64,000 nucleotides of DNA, from NCBI GenBank assembly GCA_019722365.1, contig JADFUC010000391.1, forward strand, positions 1,302,001 through 1,366,000. The letters are read 5' to 3'. Below are positions 12,674 through 23,420 of the stretch, in pieces. This stretch comes from Lithospermum erythrorhizon. Taxonomy: Eukaryota > Streptophyta > Magnoliopsida > Boraginales > Boraginaceae. Positions within the stretch are counted from its first letter, which is position 1; each line of letters opens with the position of its first letter. The notes under the pieces were generated by a model. The model did no database searches. It was not told where the DNA came from and saw only the letters and a list, made by a program, of their open reading frames with translations. The position numbers were made by a program, and so were the translations under genes.

Positions 12674-12985
12674 GAGAATTATAGGCTTTGGAGGATTGAT
12701 TGAATTGCATAATGATGTTTGGAATAATTTTATATGTTTTTTTTGTGTTTAGGGGAATTATAGGCTTTGGAGGCTTGATTGAATTGCATAATGATGTTTG
12801 GAATAATATTATTTGTATTTATTTGTTTTTTGTGTGTTTTAGAGGAATTATATATTTTGGAGGCTTGATTGAATTGCATAATGATGTTTAGAAATAAATT
12901 TATATGTATTTATTTATTTTTTGTGTTCAGGAGAATTGTAGCATTTGCAGGCTTGATTCAATTGCATAATGATGTCATAGGGAGG
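12674..12985 (+). repeat. Four tandem units duplicating the acceptor/start-codon segment
   Basis: Units begin at 12674, 12753, 12842 and 12931 (spacing 79, 89, 89). The core is GAATTATAGG..TTGATTGAATTGCATAATGATG. The last three units are each preceded by a T-rich tract ending in AG, so each resembles a 3' splice site followed by ATG. The fourth unit contains the ATGATG at 12969-12974, the likely start of the CGR-like protein. The upstream three are therefore decoy acceptor/start segments. Confidence 0.85.
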
Positions 12986-13620
12986 TTGTGCTACTGGTCA
13001 GGCGACTAGCAGATTTGTGGAAGTTGCCTGCTTGGGGGTTTCTGCACACCTAAATCACGCCCTTTCCAGTTTTGTATTGCAGATCAGCATTAGGGTAACC
13101 TCTATTCCACTCCTTTGTCCCTTGTTAGCGTCAATTTGCATCCATATTCCCTGATTTTGATAGTGCTACCAACATTAATTATAGTTGATATGAACTAAGT
13201 ACAAAACGAATGTTCTCGTATTTTCAGGGTACGTTGCTGGTTATTGGTTACGTCTACCGTGGTTCAGGTCTGTATATTAAGAGATATAAGTTGATTGTTT
13301 CTGCGTCTGTGTCTTTTGGGTCCTGTGTTGTATATTTCAGAAGTGAGAAGAAATTCTACTTCTACACTGACTTCTGATATAGAATATACATTTCTACTAT
13401 GGGAGATGTCGGTTTAATATTTATATATTAACGTTTGGGACTGTATGATGAACAAAGTTTGTTCTTGTGACAGGTGTAAGGAATGACATAGCAGCTCTAA
13501 GCAAACTAGGAGGAGGTATACTTTTTACTTCTTATATCTGTTGTGTTTAGTAGTTATAACCTTGAACATTTTGAGAAGAGGTTTCTCCATTATATGATTT
13601 TCCCATGTTTTTGAAGTTGG

Positions 13621-13822
13621 AAATTGAGAAGTGTATAACCAATGTGTGATTACTATCTTAATGTGAATAACTGGTAATTGGTTAGAGAAGAACATAGCTT
13701 TGTCAGGTGCTATTAAGTTTAGAAATTTGGGAAGTATATAACCAATGTGTGACTACTTTGGTAGTGTGAGTGTGTGACTAATTGGTAAATTGGTTAGAGA
13801 AGAACATAGCTTTATCAGGTGC
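13621..13822. repeat. Intron 3 tandem duplication of about 100 bp
   Basis: GTATAACCAATGTGTGATTAC followed by TTGGTTAGAGAAGAACATAG and CTTTGTCAGGTGC at 13631-13710 recurs at about 13735-13822. It lies between exons 3 and 4 of the CGR-like gene and does not affect coding sequence. Confidence 0.85.
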
Positions 13823-15284
13823 AAATGAGAAATTGATGTAGGATGGTCTCTTACCTTCTCCTAAGCATGCAATGCTAACGTTTTTCCTCGACTCTAAAAT
13901 GGATCATTATCAGCATGTTGATATCTATTTCGTAGTTTGGAAATCACACTGTATTTTCAGTGCTGACAAAAGAAAGAAGCCGATCGGTTCTTTCTCTATG
14001 AGTTGGTAGTTCCTGATTTCTCCTATATTAGTTTGTTGGCGAGTGGTTCTTAAGACTATTGTTCTGGGTTTTTTATGATGATCTGTCTATATGAATGCAG
14101 GTGCATCATGTTCACTTGAGGTTCAGAATGTATTGCCTTTTCTGAAGACGTCATATGGTGACAGTATGAGGAAAGTATTGCATGTTGGCCCTGACTCATG
14201 TTCAGTTGTATCTAAATTATTGAAAGAAGATGACACTGAAGCTTGGGGTATTGAGCCGTATGACTTAGATGATGTTGATGAGAATTGTAAGAGTCTCATG
14301 CGCAAAGGCATTATACGTGTTGCTGATGTCAAATTTGCTCTACCATACCAGGCAAATTCATTCTCTCATGTTATAGTATCAGATGCATTGGATTACTTAT
14401 CTCCAAAGTATCTCAACACGACAGCACCAGAGTTAGCTAGGGTTGCGGCTGATGGTGTTGTTATATTAGCAGGTACTTTTACCTATGGAATTATCGCTTC
14501 GAATTAGAACAATGCTTTAAATTATTTACTAAACCGACTCCTATATCATGCATGAGTTTGTTTAATTGGTGCATCAGCTTATTTGATGTGTATGATAATC
14601 TATTGCTAAAGGTGGTGATATATATATATATTGTGTTATTTAGGGTGAACTACTCATATTGGTCACTTGAGTTTTGCATGGTGTCCCTTTCATTTAGTAG
14701 TAATGTGGCCTTCTCAGTTATTCCTGCTCCATGCCCAGTTCTTTGGTTAGACTATTTAAGTATTTTTCCATGAAAACATTATAGCAAGTTTCTTTGAGCA
14801 AAAAATTCACATAAAAATACAAACTCACCAAATTTATTTTTCATGAGATCGGGCATTGATATTTTATTTTTGTTGAATTTATGTTCTTATTGTTAATCCT
14901 GATTTATGTTTAGGCCATCCTGGACAGCAGAAAGCTAAAACGGCAGAGATGTCCAAGTTTGGGCGCCCTGTAAGTAATTTCTTCTACGTTTCTGTTTGCA
15001 TTCTCCAAGTGTTCTCTTACATGTTCATATTTAAATCTTGCCAAATTATAGATAGAGAGGACTAGGTCTTGAAGGATGAAATAGTTTATCAATCTATTAT
15101 GCTTGTTTTAAGTGAGTTCCAAACCATCTTTTTCTTATGTTTAGTCCCTCGATTTCCTAGCAAAAAGGGTAACGATCACCGAGGAATGTTCATTCGTCTA
15201 AGACAACATCATCAAACTCTAATGTCATGGGATATCTCAATTTGTAAAATCTTGAGATTTTGCTTGAAAAGCGAATTAATCAGA

Positions 15285-16159
15285 AACAATCAAGTCATTC
15301 AACCAACAGCCTTTAACAATTCCGATACTCGATCTAAATTAGTATAAGTAACACCACGTGTAAACAAAAAAGTGTCAAACCAACAAATTCCCGACACCCT
15401 TCGACACTCGATCTAACTAGGTACAAGTAATACCACGTAAATAAAAAGACCTAAACTAAATGACACAAAAGAATTGCAACTCCGCCGCCACCTAGCATTT
15501 GAAGGCCCTGAGGCACCGCCCAAGTGGTAAGCTCTACTACGATATTTAAAAATTACAAGAAGAAACTTCTATCGAATGCACCACATTCTACTCTGCTCTA
15601 AATTTCATTCCTAATAAGCATCTAAGCATCAGATCCACCTATCTCCTATTCTCCCTCATTAATACTCCACCATTGTCCGACTTACAATAATCAAACAAAT
15701 AAAGCTCTCAATAAGTATAAACAATCGCATACCGCTAAGATTGTATAGCTCTTCTAACACAACAGCCTCTACACTAAACACTAGTTGTTTCAAATATGCG
15801 CACGCTTTTGTGTAAAACACATATGGAGCAAGACGCCACTTCGATATCGCTGCCTTTATATACTGGCGCTTCTGCGCTGGCCTGTCTTCAATAAAAGAGT
15901 CTGACATGGGATAAAAACCTTTCCATAATATTACAAGAGTCCCAACCGACTCAACACTTTATCACAACAACTTCATCTTCAGCGAATATCTTTCAGATCT
16001 TCACATATCACCAAGCATCCTTTATAATGCAAATCTTCGAATCATATCTAAAGTCGGTATATCCGTAGTTCTCATTGCTTTAACACTTACGCCATCCGCG
16101 CTTAACAACAACGCAAACTGCTATAACAACACCTGCTCTTCGTAAAATTTTATCCAACA
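15285..16159 (-). repeat. 3' LTR of the intronic Copia element
   Basis: This is the left member of the LTR pair described for 15285-19819. The plus-strand right end TTATCCAACA gives the minus-strand LTR start TGTTGG. The outer (left) end is placed by similarity to the right copy and is uncertain by tens of bases. Confidence 0.65.
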
Positions 16160-19003
16160 ATCTCGACGATATCAAGGAGCACCAATTCTCATACATCATT
16201 TCTTTCTCTCAAATCGCATCCAATTCTTCCTACATAACATCGATCCAATTCCTCGCCTCAAGACAACTTTACATCCTTCGTTCACGTCAGGAAAGAAAGC
16301 ACGTTTTCTACAAAGTTATCCATCCATCTTCCCATAATCCACCATGTCCTTCTTTCTAGCTGTCATCCTTCCATCCATCAGCCCACCATGTCTGGCCACA
16401 AAGGGTCTTCGGGATTGCTGAAATTGCCTGCTAACATCGCCATCAATAATAAATTGAGTTGACATCAGTTGTCTGCTTCAGTTGTCTGATCACTGAGTGT
16501 CAAATGACTAACGGAAAATGTATTAATCGGTTCTTCTTCTTCCTCTTTTGGAGACTGGTCTTGATTAACAACTTTGATATTTATGGATTCCATGACAAAT
16601 CAGGTACATTTGTCAAGCATGGAGTATCCATATAAATATGTCTTCATTCCCTTTAATATCGAATTTTTGCCTTTGTTCTCTGTCAACAAGGATATAACAA
16701 ACACTATCAAAGATAGGGAAATATTGAACATTAGGTTCCCCCTCCATATTTTATAGGTGGTATTGTTTGTACCGGGTCAAAGTATGACCATCAGAACGAA
16801 GATGCAAAGATTGACAACCTCCGCCTTAACTTTACAGAGATTTTCTTTGCATGTAGCATCACTCGAGCCATCTCCTGAATTGTCTTATTTTTCCTCTCCA
16901 CAATTCTATTCTCTGGGATGACAGGGCCGGTGTGTCCAAAGATAGCAGCTTGTCGATTTATTTTGTATCTTTCTATTATCACTCACACATTGCTGCTAAC
17001 GCCACATGAATCTTTGTGAATGCTATTTCAACAATCCTTCATCAAACAAATACAATCGGAATACGCTATAGATCAATCGTCGTACCATCGACTAACAACA
17101 CATTCTCCAATTCTCGTAATCCATCCACACTGAGACATCATCTTCTAGTGATTTTCCCTTTAGCACCTCCTCCAAACGTGACACAATTTACTTTCAATTT
17201 TTCTATCTTAGTCGACAGGGATTTGTTCTTTGGCTATACGCCTGAAAGCATCTCGCTATCAAAATACCATCCTTCCCATGTCGCCGCTTCAAAGATTTAA
17301 ACACCACATCATACAATTGGTTCTTTCTTACCCATCGTATGTCAAGTGCGTAGTATTTCGCTTCACCCCTTACCATATCATGTAGTAATATGGAGTTACG
17401 TGGCCTTTCTTCCACAAATATATCATCTTCGCATTATACTCTTCTCATAACCTCGTCTCTGCCGATGGTCACATGGATTCCTTGTGAAATTTGTGAAATA
17501 CTCTACCTCTTGCTAATTTAATTTGACGCTACTCATTTGTAGTAATGTAGACTCTTCTTCCTTGCTTCTCTTGTAGTACATCTAATGCCAAAGTTGGATA
17601 TGTTCTTTTGCCTTTCTCCTGCACTTCATCAAGTATTTCAAATAATGGAGTTCATCATCTTAATACCTCTCACAGACTGACCTTTCCCCTAATCCCAATC
17701 TCAATTTTTGATCTTCTGGCTGCCTCGTTACCCTATATTCATCCTCGAATTTAACCGCTTGCCGCTTCTATAATGGGTAAATTGCAATAATATCAATTTA
17801 ACAGAAAACAGCATTTGATAATTTGCTATCTGTTTTTCCTCAGTCAGGTCTTCCTCATCATCACTGATACTGTCAGGCTATATGTGACTCACCGTCGAAT
17901 TGACAGTCTCTTCTTCATGAATTTGTGCAGTAAAAGCTACAAAAGTGTTTGTTCCATCACTTCCTTCATCTCATCGTAATGCAAGAGCTTCTGCATTGCT
18001 TTAATATAGTTTGACAATCGCACTCAACGCCACCGAACCTCTACATTCTTACACTCGTATTCCTTTAGCTCGATTCTCACGCCTACCAAATCGCTTTCCA
18101 TCCTATGATTTTGTTATTTTTTCTTCCAATTGTCAAATTGCCTATTACTATCAACTATGTCCTCACAGAAAGTAGTGCTTCCTATTAAATCTCTTCATGG
18201 TTTTGTCAAATTTCTATAAGATTCACTTTTTAAGATCATCTCATCTCCTTCCCTTGCAACCCGATTTCAGAGCTATTCCTTTCTTTTTTGACCAATTTTG
18301 GTAATCAAATTTCATCTCATGGGCGTGTAAGATTTCCAATCGATCATCTTAATCATCAATGATCCTCAGGCTTCTTTAATGGCTCAATTTTACTTTCAAA
18401 TCTTTTTGGTAGAGATCTCAATACCTTCCTTACCTGCTTTTCATTGGACATAGGCTCTCCAAGTGCAAATGCTTCATTGGCCATGTCATTAATTTTTACG
18501 TAGGCATTAATCGCTTCATCCTCCTCCATCTAGCACTTCCAACTTGCGGTCGCTTATCGGAGCCTCAAATTTACTTTGGCAGCTCTTCATATATAGTCCG
18601 TAGTATTTCTCATGCTTTCTTTGGCAACATCAGATTTATAATCATTTGAATACACTCTCGATCTATAAAGATTTAAAATGGCATTTAGTGTCTCATATTG
18701 CCTCCCTGTGAAAGGCTTCATCTTCCTCGCCGGAGTCCACTTTCTTTTCTTTTACCACTCTTTTCCTCGACCTTCAAGTAAAGAAATTGAGTAGGAAGTG
18801 TCCATCCAATGAGTATACCTCTCCTGTGTTTCGTATCAATGTATTTCAAAATCTAGCTATCCTAAATTCTTCCAAGATGGATAATTCTTTCCATCCAATA
18901 GGTGAGTGCCCCGTGATCGACCTTCCCTTCTTACTTGCTTCCATAGTCAATTGTTCACTGATCTCACTTTCAGACGCCGAAAGCACTGCCTCCGATACCT
19001 CAA

Positions 19004-19819
19004 TCAAGCATTTAACTCAACTACAAAACAAACCAAGCAAGCACAACAATTCCTCACACTCGATCTAACTAGTACGTTAATGCAAATAAAAAGATTGCAA
19101 AGCAAATGACACAAAGAACTATGAATACGCCCTAGCTAAATGTAAAGACCTGGTGTCCTGCGTAACTCCAATTACGATACGAAGAAATTACAAAGTTAGT
19201 TTTAATTTATCCAATATAATACGTGATTCTACTTCGCTTAGTAATTTATTCTAAATAAATTTCTAACACTGTAATCCACATATCTCTTATTCTCCCTCAC
19301 AACACTCTCCCAAATTGCCTCGAATTTACAATAATCAAAAATAAGCTTCCTCAATGACAAGTATAAAGAATGCTAAGAGTAAACAATCAGATATCAAGCA
19401 AGACAGAGCTCTAATACAACAGTTTCATACTAAAAACACTAATCGTTTGGGCTTCCTGATACGCCATCTTTATAAAAATAATACGTGGAGCAGACTTCAC
19501 CTTGCACGCTATCTTTATATAACAGCCTCTGCGCTATTCTGCTGAAGAAATTACATGATCAAACCTTTCATAAAGACATACGCATCCCACAATTCAACAC
19601 ACTCGCCTTTATCACAAATAACTGATCTCTTCAGCACATCTTTTCAGATTCTATATCACTAAGATTCTTATACGCTAAATCTTCGAATCATATCTGCTCG
19701 GCATCCTGCTCCCCACTGCTTTTAACACTTCCTATTGCATTTATAACCCAGCCATCCAGACAACAATCAAATGCCAACCGGTTATAACGGCATTGTTTTT
19801 CTAAAAACTTTATCCAACA
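19004..19819 (-). repeat. 5' LTR of the intronic Copia element
   Basis: This is the right member of the LTR pair. It abuts the primer-site-like sequence at about 18990-19003 and ends TTATCCAACA at 19819. Divergence from the left LTR is large by eye, pointing to an old insertion or to poor consensus quality. Confidence 0.65.
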
Positions 19820-20149
19820 ATTTACACACCAACATAGCTGAACAAAAATTCCATATCCAACTGAAAGTTTCATAGAATTATTAAATCACAGATCAGACGC
19901 GATAAAATAGCTTAGAACAAAATAATAATAAAATATAGATCATTAGTTTTATACTAATAAAAGTTGCATAGCTTTTATGATCGAAATGACGCAGACAATG
20001 GATTTCTTTCACTATAAATATCTCCTGCATGTAGTGAATATAAACAATATATATATAAAAAACAATAACTTGTATACACAAGTCTCTCCTCCGTTAGTAT
20101 ATATCAGAAGAAATAATTTCATTACAATGTATTTGCTCTAAATTACTAG

Positions 20150-20151
<2 letters not shown>

Positions 20152-20222
<71 letters not shown>
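20152..20222. repeat. (TA)n microsatellite
   Basis: About 35 uninterrupted TA dinucleotides lie near the 3' end of intron 5 of the CGR-like gene, some 115 bases before the exon 6 acceptor. Its length is likely variable and prone to assembly error. Confidence 0.95.
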
Positions 20223-20225
<3 letters not shown>

Positions 20226-20478
20226 AATACATGTTTCCTAACAGTTTTTCCAACCTTTTCTCCTGCGACTATTTTCCTGTTTTGGTTATCTTTGCATGCT
20301 TATATATGCTTTTACTTTTTGGAAATGTTTTACTGCAGGCCAAATTTAGAAGCTCTTCATGGTGGGTAAAGTTTGTCCAACTGCCAAGAAATAAAGCTAC
20401 CAAGAAGTTCACAAGCAAAGAGCCACGAGCTCATACAAGCCGACCTGCCAAGTCTTTCATCTCAAGGCATCTCACTAA

Positions 20479-21300
20479 TCAACTTGGCGACTCCCTTCGC
20501 AAATTTTTGAGTTAGTAACACTCACAATGTTGAATTCTTTATTGTGAAACGGATTTGTATTTCTTATAAAAGTTATTTGAGGGAACCTCCACCAAAATTT
20601 ATTGTTAGATAGGTGTTGGCCTATGATGACTTCGCTTGTTATACTAGGAAATTTAGTTGTTTTACAGTGTTCTCAAATTATATTTCATATAGTCACAGTA
20701 AAGATAAGCCATCATTCTTCTATAAAAGTGTCTTCTTCGTATTTTTGTTCTCCCTTTTCGTTGTCAATTTTCTTTTGGGGAGTTATTCTTTGTTGGATTT
20801 TTCCTAATATTTGAGAGCAATCTAACACAAATGTGTAGAAGGTGTTTTGGTGAGTTTGTATAAATGATGAAGCTAGGAGTTCAAGTTTTGACCCTACATG
20901 AACTAAGTTAAATCTAAATGAAAATTGAAAAATCTACATAAAATTTAAAAATCGATTCAGTTCGATTATTTCAAAAATCGAACCTAAATTAGTTCGGTCG
21001 GTTCGGACCGATTTCGGATTTTGTGCACACTCCTACGTTAGAATATTAGATGTGCAACAAAGAATCGGCCTTTTATTAGCATGAAGGCCCCGAACCGTCT
21101 CAATATTTCCTTGCATCGTGACCTTGATCGTCATATATACAACACGATGGAGGTCATGCTCAACTTCATATCATCTCCCTGGTTTCATCGGGTTTTTTTG
21201 CCATCGGGCTCAGTTGCACACGATACAAGTCTCGATAAAATCCACTCAAGCTACCCATATCTATCGGGTCCTGATGAACTTCTAAGGTGAATCAGAAATT
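20479..21300. other. 3' flank of the CGR-like gene with a CCGAA-type repeat and an orphan open frame
   Basis: The first few hundred bases are the likely 3' UTR and flank. At about 20940-21045 lies a GGTTCGGACCGATTTCGG-rich repeat edge related to 4895-5400. From 21081 to 21290 an open frame of 69 codons, with RLNISLHRDLDRHIYN and SSPWFHRVFLPSGSVAHD, has codon use and amino-acid texture of a real exon and ends at AAG|GTGAAT, a possible donor. I do not recognise the protein family, and no partner exon was found. Confidence 0.4.
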
Positions 21301-22949
21301 GTTCTTCACATCCATCATTTGAATTACTTCATTGATATGATTATGTCCTTAATTAATAGCTAATTGTTGAGGTTTTTTAATCCAATGACACTACTGTTGT
21401 ACTATGCTTATATGATTATCAAGGCAATCAGTTATTCAAACTTTGTTCTTAAATAACGAGTAAACGAGACAATTGTAAACTATTTTATGTTATCACTAGT
21501 TTAGAGTACTTCAATATATCAATATTTTGAAATAAATAAATTTATGTTCACTAGTTTCAATTCTAAACTATCTTTTAATTGTACCAAATTTTCAAAGCTA
21601 GTAATGTTATTATTTATAAATTTATTTAGCTATTCTTCACTACCAAATATTCAAATTAACTATAACATACAAGTTCGGTAAGGTTTAAGGTTTTTATACT
21701 ATGTATACATTTATGTGAACTGAAGGAATTATGTATATTATATTACGTCTTTTTGAATTGGTATCATAACAATAAGGTCAATAATATGAAATAGTTATGC
21801 TTATGTAGATTAATAAAAACTTATTTTATGCTTATGCCATCTATATTTTTTTAAATTAAAAAAATGGAAATAAAAAAGAAGATCTTAGTACTCTCTCACG
21901 TTGTCCGAGTTTCTAACTTCTTAATATTTGTACACTTCAATTTTTTGTGATTTTATTAATTATCATCTATTACGTTTAAATATAAGACTTAAAAGTTAGA
22001 TTTTTATTCACCAATTTCATTTAGAAATAACTACGGAAAATACATTATCGTATGTAAGCATTTTGAATCCAAATAACTATTAATGAATTTTTTTAGCTCA
22101 AAGGACATAATTTATTCGATTTTTACTAGGTTTTTGGTGTCATTATCGCGGAGTTCAGTTTATTTATTTAATTTTTACTAATTTTACGTGTATGCTTTTA
22201 TGAATCGGAGTCACACAGTAAGGTCAAGAATATGAAGACATCAATACTTATTATGGATACACATACATAAAACTTTATTAAAGAGCATTATTACTAATCA
22301 TGAAACTCAAATATATTAACTTTTTTAGTTTGGTACATACATGCATATTACGTATGCTTCCGGACTTGGTTACTCTTAAAGTTAATTCTTAACCGTCCAA
22401 TTATTTCAAGTTTTTATCTCAACCGTGCGTTAACATTTTAATACAATCATTAATTCGGAACCTGCCAATTTTGTAATATAACTAATTGATTTATTTTGTA
22501 CTATACCTTCAGATAATTAGAGGAGATAGTTGGAGAGGATCTTACTCAATATTCCTCTTGTATTTTTTTAAACTTAAAAAGTTGAAAATCAAATACGAAA
22601 GATATAATATTCTCTCAAATATAAGCTTCTCCGTACAAACTTACTCAAATGATTTTTTGAAAAAAGAATAGTTCGGTTCAATTTCGTCTTTCAACAATTG
22701 TTAAGAAATATATATGTGGTAACTTGTTAACTTACTCTTATTTCAAAAAAAAAAAACTTTTACTTTACATATGCTTATAACTTTAGTTGTTATTGTGGCC
22801 AAGGAAGAACTCTTCAGAAAATTTTGTTATTTTGTTCCTTTCAGGGGCGGCGCGTATTCGCTAACGTTAGGGTTAAATGGATTGATAGAGTTAATGTATT
22901 TGGCGACACGCCTGCCCGATATTGTTATTTAGCTTGAAATTATTTTTGC

Positions 22950-23420
22950 TTTTCAGTTTGAATATCATTGTAAAACTCTTCCTTCATTGCCTTAAGAAGT
23001 TCAAGTTGGTCTAAGGTAAGTTTATCCTTATCTTGGTATCACTTGATAATGACGCTTATTTCTTTCATTCTGAAATCAGGTAGAGATGTTTTTTCTTGCG
23101 CCTGCTTTGGCTAAATCTTCGTCGCGTTAGTGGCCTCTTTATTAGGTTCTTGAGGTTTGATGATACGCTAGGTGCCAGCGGGTCATGAGGAAATATGTTA
23201 TAATCACCGATAAGATATTTGTTGGTGGTCAAAAACGAGAAGATGACCGAAAAGAGTACACTTCACGGAAGAAAATAATTATGCAATTTTGTGCCTTTAC
23301 AAAGGGTCTTGAAACTTCGCTCGCATTTTTTGAAAATGCTAGATGGCTTAGAAGTAGGAGAAGTTTCTGCATTTGGTTCATGACATCTTCAATTTTCTGA
23401 TGGATATTTTTTTCTTACAT
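22950..23420 (-). pseudogene. Degenerate coding remnant, repeated at 37010-37480
   Basis: On the minus strand the segment reads, across several frames, a plausible peptide including KLTLDQLELLKAMKEEFYND and IQTEKQK near 22960-23020. The related stretch at about 37030-37090 in copy 2 gives DQLELLKAMMEELYND and VQIEKKK. The amino-acid pattern is kept better than the DNA, which suggests both derive from a real gene or transposon gene. Stops and shifts interrupt both copies. The family is not recognised. Confidence 0.4.

Larger units (their letters stand above)
15285..19819 (-). mobile_element. Degenerate Ty1/Copia LTR element in intron 5 of the CGR-like gene
   Basis: Two diverged, same-orientation repeats flank the element: about 15285-16159 and 19004-19819. 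Each contains CGATCTAACTA, TACAATAATCAAA and GGAGCA..AC..CACTTC, and ends TTTATCCAACA, so the LTR starts TGTTGG on the minus strand. A primer-site-like GGTATCGGAGGC lies next to the right LTR on the minus strand, and a CGAGAT tract next to the left LTR is in the polypurine position. Inside, the minus strand carries Copia Gag text (VRKVLRSLPKRFESK at about 18380-18450) and integrase text (ERKNKTIQEMARVMLHAKK near 16830-16890). Frames are broken throughout. With only 2.8 kb between LTRs and integrase about 700 bases from the 3' LTR, most of the reverse transcriptase/RNase H region is missing. Confidence 0.8.
12972..20478 (+). pseudogene. CGR2/CGR3-like Golgi pectin methyltransferase, exons 1 and 6 disrupted in this sequence
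   Basis: Six coding exons are recognised: 12972-13094, 13228-13267, 13474-13515, 14101-14472, 14914-14969 and 20339-20478. Exons 2-5 join perfectly in frame and encode the membrane segment end (GTLLVIGYVYRG), then the SAM-dependent methyltransferase-like core with GDSMRKVLHVGPDSCSVVSKL, AWGIEPYDLDD, FSHVIVSDALDYLSPKYLN and GHPGQQKAK, all hallmarks of the Cotton Golgi-Related family. Family members are type II Golgi proteins that methyl-esterify homogalacturonan. Exon 1 has an in-frame TAG two codons after the ATG, and its recognisable pieces lie in three frames. In exon 6 the conserved start (KFRSSSWW) and the expected tail (PTCQVFHLK, stop at 20476) lie in different frames. Intron 5 is 5.4 kb and contains a Copia element. 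Either the gene is decaying or these two exons carry sequencing/assembly indels; the perfect core favours the second. In the unshifted frame translation would run on to 20515. Confidence 0.8.

Noticed and set aside
20152..20222. (TA)n run as a promoter TATA region
   Set aside because: A 70-base pure dinucleotide run inside an intron is a microsatellite.
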